Shown: positions 27,201-34,552, counted from the stretch's first letter. The stretch: DNA of 39,513 nucleotides from an uncultured Caryophanales bacterium (GCA_947302515.1 CAMYVT010000014.1:1-39513); one strand, 5' to 3'. Notes: a model not told the origin generated them from the sequence alone. A program made the numbers and translations.

Positions 27201-27320
27201 GACTACGTAATGGGTGAAACATTAGGAGAAGAATTAATAAAAGATATCTCTTTAAAAGATAAATATAAATGTGATCTTAATGATGAAGAAGCCTATATCA
27301 AAGTAGAAAAGATAAAGTAA
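24216..27320 (+). CDS. ileS: Isoleucyl-tRNA synthetase, IleRS2-like with GxHH signature
   Basis: The 1034-aa class I synthetase is longer than common bacterial IleRS1 (~920-940). Its CP/editing region and DVMDCWFDSGAMPFAQ segment resemble the eukaryote-like IleRS2 group. The first signature, normally HxGH, reads G53-I-H55-H56, i.e. residues one and three are swapped. The second signature is KMHKS (591-595) instead of KMSKS. Cys pairs (CPRCG, CSCG, CPKCG) suggest bound zinc. It charges tRNA-Ile and is controlled by a T-box. IleRS2 enzymes, notably GxHH forms, are known for very low mupirocin sensitivity. GGGAG gives the ribosome site. It ends the sepF-divIVA region with a terminator. Confidence 0.96.
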   Translation: MKFKKLETGKINEVEKKYSEYWDKNKIFEKSVKQRKENFVFYDGPATANGMPGIHHMMAKLLKDTICKYKAMQGYRVLRKVGWDTHGLPVEVQVEKELGFNGKGDIEKYGIKEFNQKCRESVWKNEKYFTEFTKQMGQFIDLEHPYVTYDNNYIETEWWILKKIFDEGYIYDGLKIVPWCPRCGTGLASHEVAQGYKEISVNTVYVPFKAKDEENTYYLVWTTTPWTLLSNVALCVNPKETYVKCLSKGYNFIVAKALADKILGDSYEVVETYKGKDLEGREYEQLLPILKTQKNKKAFIVTCDEYVTMEDGTGIVHIAPAFGQDDYEVGLKYDLAMLNPVGEDGCFTEGPWKGRLVVDPELEVEIIKYLAEQDKLFKKQKMNHDYPHCWRCKTPLVYYSKPSLYIKTTAKQKEIFEENKKVNWYPDYVGEKRFGNWLENMNDWAISRNRYWGTPIPLWRCSCGHDEMIGSRKELVEKAIEKIDETIELHRPYVDDVHIKCPKCGKTMTRVTDVMDCWFDSGAMPFAQYHYPFENKKLFNEQFPADFISEGIDQTRGWFYSLIAVSVFVTGKSPYKNVLVNDLLLDKNGQKMHKSRGNAISPFEIMDEYGADTVRFYMVYASPVWTPLKFDVDGLKEIYSKYISTFKNAYSFFEMYANADHIDPREYDIPVNDRELIDRWLLSKLNKLIKEVTAAYDEYDLNKAAKLVVPFLNDDLSNWYIRSNRRRFWDSELTDSKKAVYLTMYEALVALCKLCAPITPFLTEEIYTKLTGDKSVHLADFPKYDKDLINEAVEERMDLVRDVCSLGRFAREEVNIKVRQPISSLILPKSDEMIIGDLLPVIEEELNVKEVKFKKDMTEYLEYIVKPNFQVLGKTLGPKIKELQQVISKLTSTEISKINEGGLTVKLAGEDFELNNENTLVSIKQKEGYASTSNNRTIVVLDTELTEDLILEGLAREFVRKVQSLRKEADFVITDHIKIYYNGTDKVDEMLKVFRDYVMGETLGEELIKDISLKDKYKCDLNDEEAYIKVEKIK

Positions 27321-27343
27321 AGACATGTATACCATGTCTTTTT
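27319..27343 (+). terminator. Terminator of ileS
   Basis: AAGACATG/CATGTCTT with a short TATAC loop, then T residues; it begins in the stop codon. Confidence 0.8.
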
Positions 27344-27393
27344 CTTATGTAATATTGACAATTTTATAGTAAAATAATAATAGGGTGTATAGT

Positions 27394-27669
27394 ATGGATT
27401 TAAATATGAATAGAATTAATGAAATATTTGGTAAAAGTATGATTAATGAAATAAAAGAAAACAAAGAAGAATTTATTAAAAATATTCAGTATGTTTTTTC
27501 ATTGGGATATAAAGATGTTTACGAATTAGTAGAACTATACCCTGAAACATTTTTAATGGATCCAACTATATTCAAAGAAAAAGTAAACAAATTATTAGAT
27601 TCTTTAGGAGTAGAATCTTTTGAAAAAATAAATGAAAATTTAGAATTATGGGGGTCTTTAGATGAATAA
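27394..27669 (+). CDS. Small mTERF-like helical protein
   Basis: The 91-aa all-helical protein reads like two mTERF-type repeats: NIQYVFSLGYKDVYELVELYP and ETFLMDPTIFKEKVNKLLDSLG, with the P-x-x-(F/L)L-x-x-P turn and the 'kLLdsLG' end of the repeat. In mitochondria and chloroplasts mTERF proteins bind nucleic acid through such helical triplets; bacterial members are little studied. Start at 27394 is fixed by AGGGTG (27382-27387). It overlaps the following large repeat gene by 8 nt, so the two are translationally coupled and probably work together. Assignment is by pattern, not by a profile search. Confidence 0.6.
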   Translation: MDLNMNRINEIFGKSMINEIKENKEEFIKNIQYVFSLGYKDVYELVELYPETFLMDPTIFKEKVNKLLDSLGVESFEKINENLELWGSLDE

Positions 27670-29932
27670 TAAAATACAAGTATTACAAGTCTTATTAGAT
27701 TATGACCTTCATTTTAGTAGTGAAAGAAGAAAACAACTAGAGGAAAGAGGAAGACCCGAAAATATAAGACAAGTATTAGATTATTTAATAAATGAAATTA
27801 ATATTAGTACGAGAAGTATAGAAAAGTGTCCTAGTATTCTTTTTAGTGATGTAAATTCTATTAGAAATAATTATAATTATTTAAAAGAACATAAAATTAA
27901 TATTTATAATTTAGAAACATGTTTACATGTTTTAAATACAGAAGAGCAAGAATTAAAAGAAACATATTCTTATGTTGAAGAAAATTTTGGAATAGAATCA
28001 ATTAATAAAAATACAACTATTTTAAGAATAAAAAAAGATAGAATAAAAGATATTAATAATATATTTGGAAAAGTACTAGATAAAGAAACAATCTTAGGAG
28101 CAGCAACATCTAGATGTACTATTCCAGAAATAGTAGAAATAGTTAATATATGTAATAAAAATAATATAAAAGTAACTTCAACAGTATTTAAACAAAATCC
28201 AAATGAAGTAAGAAAAATAATAGAGATATGTAAAAATAATAAAATAAAAATAACAGGAAGTGTTTTTCATAAAACATCAGCTGATTTAGAAAGACTAATT
28301 ACTATATGTAAAGAAGAAAAAACACCTCTGTCTCACAGTATGTTAACGTGTCCTTTAAATGACTTTATAGATTTAGTTCATATGGCTAAACTTAATAATA
28401 TTGAGGTACAAGGAGTATTATTTAGACAAGATCCAGAAGAATTAGAAGAAATAATTAAATTATGTTTAGAAAATGATTTAAAAGTAGGAGTAAGTGTATT
28501 AAGATCAACTCCATCAGAAATAAAAAGAATATTGGAAATATGCAATAAATATAATGTTGAAATAAGTGAATCAATGTTTGGAAAATCAGCAAATGAAATA
28601 GAACGAATAATTTTATTATGTAAAGAAAGAGGAATAACTAATATTACGGGTTCATTCTTTAAAAGAAATAAAGAAGAATTAGAACAAGCTATGGATGTTT
28701 GTGATAAATATGGAATAAAAAAAGAAGGAACTATTTTTTATAGAAGTGCAGAAGAAATAGAAGATATTATTAAATTATGTGAAAAATATCATGTAAAAGT
28801 AGAAACAACAATGTTTCATCGTACCAAAGAAGAAGTAGAAAAAGTATTATTATATTGTAGAAAAAGTAATACTCCAGTATCTGGGGGATTATTTATAGGA
28901 GATCCTGATGATATCAGCAAGGTAGTAACACTATTTAAAAGAAAAGGAGTACCATTTACTCCAACTGCTCTAAACAGATCATTTAAAGAATTAAAAGAAA
29001 TATTTGAAATATGTGATACTTATAATGTTGATATATATCCAAATATGTTTATTCAAACACCAGATGAAATAGAAGATATTATAATGGTTCTAAGAAAATA
29101 TAATATTCCAATTACAGGTTCTGCTTTTCAATCTAAAGCGGATAATATAGAGAGTATTATATTCATGTGTAGTGAAAAAAATATACCAATTACAAATTCA
29201 ATGTTTTTCCGTAGAGATGATGAAATAGAAGAATTATTACTTATTTGTGAAGAATATAATATTGATCCACAAGATGCAATGTTTAGAAGAAGACCAAATG
29301 AGTTTAAAAAGATATTAGAATTAGTTGATAAATATAATCTTACTTTAACAGGAAGTACTTTTCGTAAAAATCCTAAAGAAACAGAAGAAATAATTTTAAA
29401 ATGTATATCTTTAGGAATAGATGCAAAAGGATCAGTATTTAAAAGAACTCCAGAAGAAATAGAAGAAATATATAATATCTATCAAGAATTATTAGGGGAA
29501 AAACCATCTAACAATTCATTTATAAAAAAACCTGAAGAAGTAAGAAGAATATTAGAATTATGTATTGATAATAAAATTCCAGTAACAGGAACAGTATATC
29601 GTAAATCAGCAAATGAAATAGAACAAAGTATAGAATTTATTAAAAGAAATTATGGTTCAAAATATTTGATACCTGCAACAATTATTATGGATAAAATACA
29701 CTTACAAAGTGTATTGGCATATCTTAAGGGAAAAAGATGTTTAGATGTAATATTAAATAGTAATAATATTTTAAGATTATCATTAATGGAAATAGTAGAA
29801 AGAGAATATTATTTACATATAATTGATGAACCAATGATTACAAGTAATAATAAATTTCATCCAGTTTTTGGTTGGTCTAGAAAACTATTTGAAGAAAAAA
29901 AGAATAAATTAAAACAAGAAATAAGAAAGTAG
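27662..29932 (+). CDS. Large helical solenoid of twenty 26-residue repeats, mTERF/PPR-like
   Basis: The 756-aa soluble protein has an mTERF-like N-terminal part (1-145, e.g. EKCPSILFSDVNSIRNNYNYL) and a tandem array from residue 146 to 667: twenty 26-residue units, two of them with one extra residue. A C-terminal domain (668-756) follows. Unit pattern: T/S-G-S-x-F at 1-5, basic residue usually at 7, Pro at 9, Glu at 11, Ile/Val/Leu at 12, 15, 16 and 18, Cys at 19, and Ile/Val at 24 and 26. Cys19 is kept in 14 of 20 units. Such modular superhelices (mTERF, PPR, OPR, Puf) usually bind RNA or DNA one module at a time. It is coupled to the small mTERF-like gene upstream and followed 7 nt later by a membrane protein. 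Family unassigned; nucleic-acid binding is inferred. Confidence 0.7.
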   Translation: MNNKIQVLQVLLDYDLHFSSERRKQLEERGRPENIRQVLDYLINEINISTRSIEKCPSILFSDVNSIRNNYNYLKEHKINIYNLETCLHVLNTEEQELKETYSYVEENFGIESINKNTTILRIKKDRIKDINNIFGKVLDKETILGAATSRCTIPEIVEIVNICNKNNIKVTSTVFKQNPNEVRKIIEICKNNKIKITGSVFHKTSADLERLITICKEEKTPLSHSMLTCPLNDFIDLVHMAKLNNIEVQGVLFRQDPEELEEIIKLCLENDLKVGVSVLRSTPSEIKRILEICNKYNVEISESMFGKSANEIERIILLCKERGITNITGSFFKRNKEELEQAMDVCDKYGIKKEGTIFYRSAEEIEDIIKLCEKYHVKVETTMFHRTKEEVEKVLLYCRKSNTPVSGGLFIGDPDDISKVVTLFKRKGVPFTPTALNRSFKELKEIFEICDTYNVDIYPNMFIQTPDEIEDIIMVLRKYNIPITGSAFQSKADNIESIIFMCSEKNIPITNSMFFRRDDEIEELLLICEEYNIDPQDAMFRRRPNEFKKILELVDKYNLTLTGSTFRKNPKETEEIILKCISLGIDAKGSVFKRTPEEIEEIYNIYQELLGEKPSNNSFIKKPEEVRRILELCIDNKIPVTGTVYRKSANEIEQSIEFIKRNYGSKYLIPATIIMDKIHLQSVLAYLKGKRCLDVILNSNNILRLSLMEIVEREYYLHIIDEPMITSNNKFHPVFGWSRKLFEEKKNKLKQEIRK
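28097..29662 (+). repeat. Array of twenty 78-bp (26-codon) diverged coding repeats
   Basis: Units are in frame without gaps except one-codon insertions in units 7 and 19 (counting the first as unit 1). 20 x 26 + 2 = 522 codons, exactly the span of residues 146-667. DNA-level identity between units is low, so the array is old or under protein-level selection, not a recent expansion. Confidence 0.85.
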
Positions 29933-29939
29933 GAATAAT

Positions 29940-30353
29940 ATGGAAGATACTAATTTAAGAGAACTAATAATTAAACTGGTAGTATGGCTAGTAGTTGTAT
30001 TAGTTTTTGGTTCATTAATGACTATAATATTAGTTAATAAATTTGGTAGTAAAAATATTTCTATAAACAAAAAAATAGATAAAGAACAAAATCTAGTAGT
30101 TTTAGTAGTATCAAAGAATACAAAGAATACTAAAGAAATAAAAAGTTTATTAAAAACAAATAATATAAAATATGAGATTGTATATAAAGATAAAGAAATG
30201 TACTTTGATGACTTTTTAACAAAATTAGATATAGAAAAAAAAGATATTATAGAACCTACATTAATAATAATAGAAGACAAAAAAGCTAAAGCAATTTTAG
30301 TAGATATTAAAAAAACAGATGATTTAAAAACATTTTTAGAGTATAATATGTAG
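29940..30353 (+). CDS. Single-pass membrane protein with cysteine-less thioredoxin-like domain
   Basis: The 137-aa protein has one N-terminal transmembrane helix (~9-31) followed by a beta-alpha-beta...beta-beta-alpha domain. This reads like a small glutaredoxin/thioredoxin fold: strand LVVLVV, helix with TKEIKSLLKTNN, a Pro before strand LIIIED, and a final helix. Where the CxxC should be the sequence is NTKN, and there is no Cys, so it cannot do disulfide chemistry. It starts 7 nt after the repeat-protein gene and precedes a FabG-like gene by 19 nt. It may be a membrane anchor or partner for its operon neighbours. Fold assignment is tentative. Confidence 0.55.
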   Translation: MEDTNLRELIIKLVVWLVVVLVFGSLMTIILVNKFGSKNISINKKIDKEQNLVVLVVSKNTKNTKEIKSLLKTNNIKYEIVYKDKEMYFDDFLTKLDIEKKDIIEPTLIIIEDKKAKAILVDIKKTDDLKTFLEYNM

Positions 30354-30372
30354 TCAGGGAAGGGAAGATAGA

Positions 30373-31116
30373 ATGAAAAGAGTAGTAGCCTTAGTAACAG
30401 GAAGTAATCGTGGAATTGGAGCTAGTTGTATTGAAGAATTTGCAAGACAAGGAGTAACAGTAGTAATTAATTATTGTCATCATGAAGAAGAAGCAAAACA
30501 ATTAGAAGAATTAATTAAAAATAGATATAAAGTAGATGTCTTAACAATCAAATGCGATATTTCAAAAGAAGATGAAGTAGAAAGAATGGTTAATGAAATA
30601 GTTGATAGATTTGGTGGTATAGATATCTTAGTTAATAACGCTAGTGTATGTAGAGATACTTTATTAATGGATAAAAATATTAAAGAGTTTAAAAGAATAT
30701 TAGATGTTAATTTAATTGGTACATATCTATGTAGTAAATATGTAGGCCGTATTATGTTGAATGCTAAGAAAGGTAAAATTATTAATATAGCTTCAACTAA
30801 TGCTATTGATACATATTATCCAGAAAGTTGTGATTATGATGCTTCAAAAGCAGGTGTTATTTCCCTAACACATAACTTTGCTAGAGAATTTGCTCCATTT
30901 ATTAATGTTAACTGTGTATGTCCAGGATGGGTAAAGACTGCTATGAATAAAGATCTAAGTATTGATCAAATAAAAGCTGAAAAGAAAAAAATATTGTTAA
31001 AGAGATTTGCTGAACCAGAAGAAATAAGTAAAATAGTAGTGTTTCTATCTTCGTCAAAAGCAAGTTATATTAATGATACCATCATTCGCGTAGATGGTGG
31101 AAAGTATAATGGATAG
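30373..31116 (+). CDS. FabG-like short-chain dehydrogenase/reductase
   Basis: The 247-aa classical SDR has the cofactor loop TGSNRGIG (9-16), LVNNAS, and a catalytic triad S141, Y155, K159 (YDASK), with PGWVKT after it and a C-terminal VDGG. Length and sequence resemble 3-oxoacyl-ACP reductase, but no other fatty-acid genes are near, so the substrate is uncertain. GGGAAG gives the ribosome site. It is followed 11 nt later by a YnbB-like PLP enzyme and preceded by the repeat-protein operon without a terminator, so all five genes may be one transcript. Confidence 0.88.
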   Translation: MKRVVALVTGSNRGIGASCIEEFARQGVTVVINYCHHEEEAKQLEELIKNRYKVDVLTIKCDISKEDEVERMVNEIVDRFGGIDILVNNASVCRDTLLMDKNIKEFKRILDVNLIGTYLCSKYVGRIMLNAKKGKIINIASTNAIDTYYPESCDYDASKAGVISLTHNFAREFAPFINVNCVCPGWVKTAMNKDLSIDQIKAEKKKILLKRFAEPEEISKIVVFLSSSKASYINDTIIRVDGGKYNG

Positions 31117-31127
31117 GGTGTGTTAAT

Positions 31128-32357
31128 ATGAATCAACAGGTAATAGACATAGTAAATAAGGCAGAAGATGAGTGCAAAGAAGAATTCATTAAAGTAGATA
31201 AAACATGTGAAGAAAATAGTTTTAAAGTACTAAATAGTTTTCATAATAATGAAATAACAGAATCATGTTTTAACGAAACAACCGGATATGGTTATAATGA
31301 TTTAGGTAGAGAAAAAATAGAATGTATATTTAGAGATGTTTTAGGAGCAGAAGATGCTCTTGTAAGGAATCAATTTATTTCGGGTTCTCATGCTTTAAAC
31401 ATATGTTTCTTCGCCTTACTTCGTCCAGGAGATTTATTATTAAGTATTAGTGGTACTCCATATGATACTTTACACGAAGTAATAGGTATTAAAGATAATC
31501 CTAGCTCTCTAAAAAGTTTTGGAATAAATTATGATGAAATTGATTTAGTAGATAATGATTTTGATTATGAAAAAATAAAAGATTATATTAAAAATAACAA
31601 AGTAAAAGTAATAGAAATACAAAGAAGTAAAGGATATTCTACTAGAAAAAGTATTACTATAGATAAAATAGAAAAAGTAATAAAATTAATAAAAGAAATA
31701 GATAAAGAAATAATTATAATGGTAGATAACTGTTATTGTGAATTTGTAAGTAATAAAGAACCGGTTCAAGTAGGGGCAGATATAATGGTAGGTTCTTTAA
31801 TTAAAAATCTAGGAGGAGGCATTGCTCCTAATGGTGCTTATATTGCAGGTAGACATGACTTAATAGAACTTTGTGGAGAAAGATTAACTCTTCCAGGAGA
31901 AGGTAGAGAAGTAGGACCTAGTTTAGGAGTTAATAAACAAATATTACAAGGAATTTATATGGCTCCTTCTGTAGTAGCAGCATCTCTAAAAACAGCAATA
32001 CTTACTAGTAAAGTATTAGAGAATTTAGGTTATGAAGTAGATCCTAAATATAATGAAGAAAGAGCAGATATAGTAGAAAATATTATCTTTAGAGATCCAA
32101 ATTTATTAATAGAATTTACTAGAGGAATACAAGAAGGTTCTGCAATAGATTCTAATGCTGTAGTAGAACCATCTGATATGCCTGGATATTCTGATAAGAT
32201 TGTTATGGCAAGCGGTTCATTTACACAAGGATCTTCAATAGAATTATCATGCGATGGTCCACTTCGTGAACCATATATAGCCTATATGCAAGGTTCATTA
32301 ACATATCCATATGGAAAATTAGGTTTAATGAAGGCAATTGAAAAAATAATTAAATAA
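31128..32357 (+). CDS. PLP-dependent methionine gamma-lyase-like protein (YnbB / aluminium-resistance family)
   Basis: The 409-aa protein matches the YnbB family of fold-type I PLP enzymes: a G-Y-G-Y-N-D-L-G-R segment near the N-terminus, FISGSHA, MVDNCYCEF, and the cofactor-binding Lys in GSLIKNLGGG (K226). A glycine-rich LPGEGREVGPS follows. The family is often labelled aluminium resistance or methionine gamma-lyase; real substrates are poorly known. It ends the five-gene run with a strong terminator. Start is set by AGGGTG overlapping the previous stop. Confidence 0.88.
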   Translation: MNQQVIDIVNKAEDECKEEFIKVDKTCEENSFKVLNSFHNNEITESCFNETTGYGYNDLGREKIECIFRDVLGAEDALVRNQFISGSHALNICFFALLRPGDLLLSISGTPYDTLHEVIGIKDNPSSLKSFGINYDEIDLVDNDFDYEKIKDYIKNNKVKVIEIQRSKGYSTRKSITIDKIEKVIKLIKEIDKEIIIMVDNCYCEFVSNKEPVQVGADIMVGSLIKNLGGGIAPNGAYIAGRHDLIELCGERLTLPGEGREVGPSLGVNKQILQGIYMAPSVVAASLKTAILTSKVLENLGYEVDPKYNEERADIVENIIFRDPNLLIEFTRGIQEGSAIDSNAVVEPSDMPGYSDKIVMASGSFTQGSSIELSCDGPLREPYIAYMQGSLTYPYGKLGLMKAIEKIIK

Positions 32358-32370
32358 GACTCAAAAACAA

Positions 32371-32398
32371 AAAAGTACTTGTAAAACAAGTACTTTTG
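32371..32398 (+). terminator. Terminator of SDR-YnbB operon
   Basis: An 11-bp stem AAAAGTACTTG/CAAGTACTTTT around a TAAAA loop. Confidence 0.8.
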
Positions 32399-32426
32399 TA
32401 TTATAATCTTATTTGTCAGTTGATAT

Positions 32427-32503
32427 GTCTGCGTAGCTCAGCTGGATAGAGCAATCGCCTTCTAAGCGATCGGTCAGGCGTTCGAGTCGCCTCGCGGACA
32501 CCA
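32427..32503 (+). tRNA. tRNA-Arg(TCT)
   Basis: A 77-nt tRNA with acceptor GTCTGCG/CGCGGAC (one G-U), anticodon loop CTTCTAA with TCT, discriminator A and encoded CCA. It reads AGA, the Arg codon that dominates the genes here. TATAAT at 32402-32407 is a likely -10. Confidence 0.95.
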
Positions 32504-32512
32504 TTTATAAAT

Positions 32513-32537
32513 AACAACCCAATGGGTTGTTTTTTTG
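32513..32537 (+). terminator. Terminator of tRNA-Arg
   Basis: AACAACCC/GGGTTGTT with an AAT loop and T run. Confidence 0.85.
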
Positions 32538-32595
32538 TTTTTGTGTAAATCTAAAGTAAATAAGAGGTATTAAATATGTAAATAGATAAATAACA

Positions 32596-32604
32596 TGTTA
32601 TACT
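32596..32604 (+). promoter_or_regulatory. Extended -10 promoter of PrsW gene
   Basis: TGTTATACT; predicted leader of about 21 nt to the ATG at 32632, with AGGAG at 32620-32624. Confidence 0.6.
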
Positions 32605-32631
32605 AAAATAGAAAATAATAGGAGTGGTTAT

Positions 32632-33456
32632 ATGGCAAGTTATTATATGACAACAGCATTGGATTTAATGTTAAATAATCCATTACTTTTAGTATTAGCT
32701 ATTTTACCAGTAGTTATTATATTAATAATTGTCTATCAAAAAGATAAAAATAAAGAACCAATGACTTTATTAATAAAACTATTTTTATCAGGGTTTTTAG
32801 CTTGTTCATTAGTATTAATAATTTCAGATATTTTAGAAGTATATTTTCCATTTATGAGAGGTAGTATATCTACTAAGAGCTTTATAGAAATAATTCTATA
32901 TGCTTTTATAGGTGTTGCTTTAGTTGAAGAATTTTGTAAATGGTTAATGACATATCTAATTGGATATCATAATAGAGAATTTGATGAATTATATGATGGA
33001 ATAGTATATGCAATTTTTGTATCTTTAGGTTTTGCATTTATTGAAAATATATTATATGTTATTTCAACAGCAAGTTTAGGAACAGCTTTAATGAGAGCAG
33101 TTTCTGCTGTACCATCACATGCATGTGATGCAATATTCATGGGATATTATTTAAGTGTTGCAAAATATTGGTCTATAAAAAGAGATAAAGATAAAGAAAA
33201 AAAGTATGTTTTAAAAAGTATTTTTGTTCCAGCAGTTTTACACGGAATATATGATTTCTGTTTAATGTCTGGTTTTACTATTTTAGTAATAGTATTTATA
33301 GTATTTGTAGTATTTTTATATATTTTATCTATAAAGAAGTTAAAAAAACTTTCAAAGTACAATAAACAAATAGTATTTAAGAATAAATTCTGTCATGTTT
33401 GTGGTAAAGCCGTAACTGGATCATTCTGTTCTAGATGTGGAACTAAGCAGGAATAG
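32632..33456 (+). CDS. PrsW-family intramembrane protease with C-terminal zinc ribbon
   Basis: The 274-aa multi-pass protein has the PrsW signatures: EE (99-100) followed by K in VEEFCK, F-x-x-x-E138-N139, H163 in the PSHA segment and H204 in LHGIYD. PrsW/CPBP-type proteases cut membrane substrates; in Bacillus subtilis PrsW starts the release of sigma-W by cutting RsiW. Unlike that protein, this one ends in a double-CxxC zinc ribbon (FCHVCG...FCSRCGTK, ~254-272). That might bind a partner or sense the substrate. No sigma or anti-sigma gene is next to it. Family call is firm. Confidence 0.88.
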   Translation: MASYYMTTALDLMLNNPLLLVLAILPVVIILIIVYQKDKNKEPMTLLIKLFLSGFLACSLVLIISDILEVYFPFMRGSISTKSFIEIILYAFIGVALVEEFCKWLMTYLIGYHNREFDELYDGIVYAIFVSLGFAFIENILYVISTASLGTALMRAVSAVPSHACDAIFMGYYLSVAKYWSIKRDKDKEKKYVLKSIFVPAVLHGIYDFCLMSGFTILVIVFIVFVVFLYILSIKKLKKLSKYNKQIVFKNKFCHVCGKAVTGSFCSRCGTKQE

Positions 33457-33458
33457 TA

Positions 33459-33486
33459 ATGACAAGCTATCTTGTCTTTTTTTTTA
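33459..33486 (+). terminator. Terminator of PrsW gene
   Basis: AAGACAAG-type stem (GACAAG/CTTGTC with flanking A-U) around CTAT and a long T run. Confidence 0.8.
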
Positions 33487-33494
33487 CTCTAATA

Positions 33495-33510
33495 TATAAT
33501 TAAGGAGGTG
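33495..33510 (+). promoter_or_regulatory. -10 element and strong ribosome site before glycosyltransferase
   Basis: TATAAT (33495-33500) is followed after one base by AAGGAGGTG (33502-33510). A start 7 nt after the -10 would fall inside the ribosome site, so the true start is either unusually close or upstream. Confidence 0.45.
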
Positions 33511-33517
33511 ACTGATA

Positions 33518-34519
33518 ATGAAAGTTTTACTATATACAGAAGGGGAAAAACTATTTGCAAAAAGTGGTTTAGGTCAAGCAATAAAACATCAAATTAAAGC
33601 ACTAGAATCACAAAATATAGAGTATACTACTGATCTTCAAGATGACTATGATATAGTACATCTTAATTTTTATGGACCAAATTCTTATTCTTTAGCAAAA
33701 AAAGCTCATAAAAAAGGAAAAAAAGTAGTATATCATGCCCATTCTACAGAAGAAGATTTTAAAAATGGTTTCATTTTCAGTAAACAAATATCACCTGCTT
33801 TTAAAAAATGGTTAATAAAGTGTTATAGTTTAGGAGATGTAATTATTACACCAACACCATATTCTAAAAAAATATTAGAAGGATATGGTATAGAAAAAAA
33901 GATATATGCAATATCTAATGGTATAGAATTAGATAAATTTAAATATAATCCTAAATCAAAAAAAACATTTAGAGAAAGATATCACTATAATAAAAATGAT
34001 AAAGTAATAATAGGTATAGGATTATATATAGAAAGAAAAGGAATAGTAGACTTTGTTGAATTAGCAAAACGCCTACCACAATATAAATTTATATGGTTTG
34101 GATATAGTCCATTATCAGCAGCTACAAAAGATGTAAGAGAAGCAGTAAATACAAAATTAGATAATCTAGTATTTGCTGGATATGTTGAACAAGAAATAAT
34201 AGTAGAAGCTATGAATGGTTGTGATATTTATTTATTTCCAACTCATGAAGAAACAGAAGGTATTCCAATTATAGAAGCCTGTGCTTGTAAAACAACAGCT
34301 ATTGTAAGAGATATTCCAATATTTGAAGATTGGTTAGAAGATGGAGTAAATGTTTATAAAGCAAAAAATCTAGATGAATTTGAAGATAAAACAAAAAAGA
34401 TAATTAATAAAGAATTACCTTCATTAGGAGATAAAGCATATAAAGTAGCAAAAGAAAGAGATATTAAAATAATTGGTAAACAATTAAAAGAAGTATATGA
34501 AGAAGTATTAAAAAAATAG
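33518..34519 (+). CDS. GT4 glycosyltransferase, CpoA/LafB-like glycolipid synthase
   Basis: The 333-aa GT-B enzyme begins VLLYTEGEKLFAKSGLGQAI and has the HAHSTEEDFKNGF segment, TPTPYSK, and a C-terminal ETEGIPIIEACA nucleotide-sugar site. These features closely recall streptococcal CpoA and related transferases that add the second hexose to glucosyl-diacylglycerol, the lipid anchor of lipoteichoic acid. No partner first-step transferase is adjacent. It sits convergently to rodA, sharing one two-way terminator. GT4 membership is sure; the acceptor lipid is inferred from the CpoA-like sequence. Confidence 0.82.
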   Translation: MKVLLYTEGEKLFAKSGLGQAIKHQIKALESQNIEYTTDLQDDYDIVHLNFYGPNSYSLAKKAHKKGKKVVYHAHSTEEDFKNGFIFSKQISPAFKKWLIKCYSLGDVIITPTPYSKKILEGYGIEKKIYAISNGIELDKFKYNPKSKKTFRERYHYNKNDKVIIGIGLYIERKGIVDFVELAKRLPQYKFIWFGYSPLSAATKDVREAVNTKLDNLVFAGYVEQEIIVEAMNGCDIYLFPTHEETEGIPIIEACACKTTAIVRDIPIFEDWLEDGVNVYKAKNLDEFEDKTKKIINKELPSLGDKAYKVAKERDIKIIGKQLKEVYEEVLKK

Positions 34520-34552
34520 AACTTACTTATATTTGTAAGTTCTATTTTTTTC
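34511..34552. terminator. Two-way terminator between glycosyltransferase and rodA
   Basis: A 10-bp stem TAGAACTTAC/GTAAGTTCTA (34517-34526, 34535-34544) has an A run before it and a T run after it. It overlaps both stop codons, so it can end transcription in both directions. Confidence 0.85.

Noticed and set aside
29909..30280. 123-aa hydrophobic frame on the minus strand
   Set aside because: It lies opposite the membrane protein gene at 29940, is Ser/Ile/Phe-rich as expected from the complement of Lys/Asn codons, and has no ribosome site.
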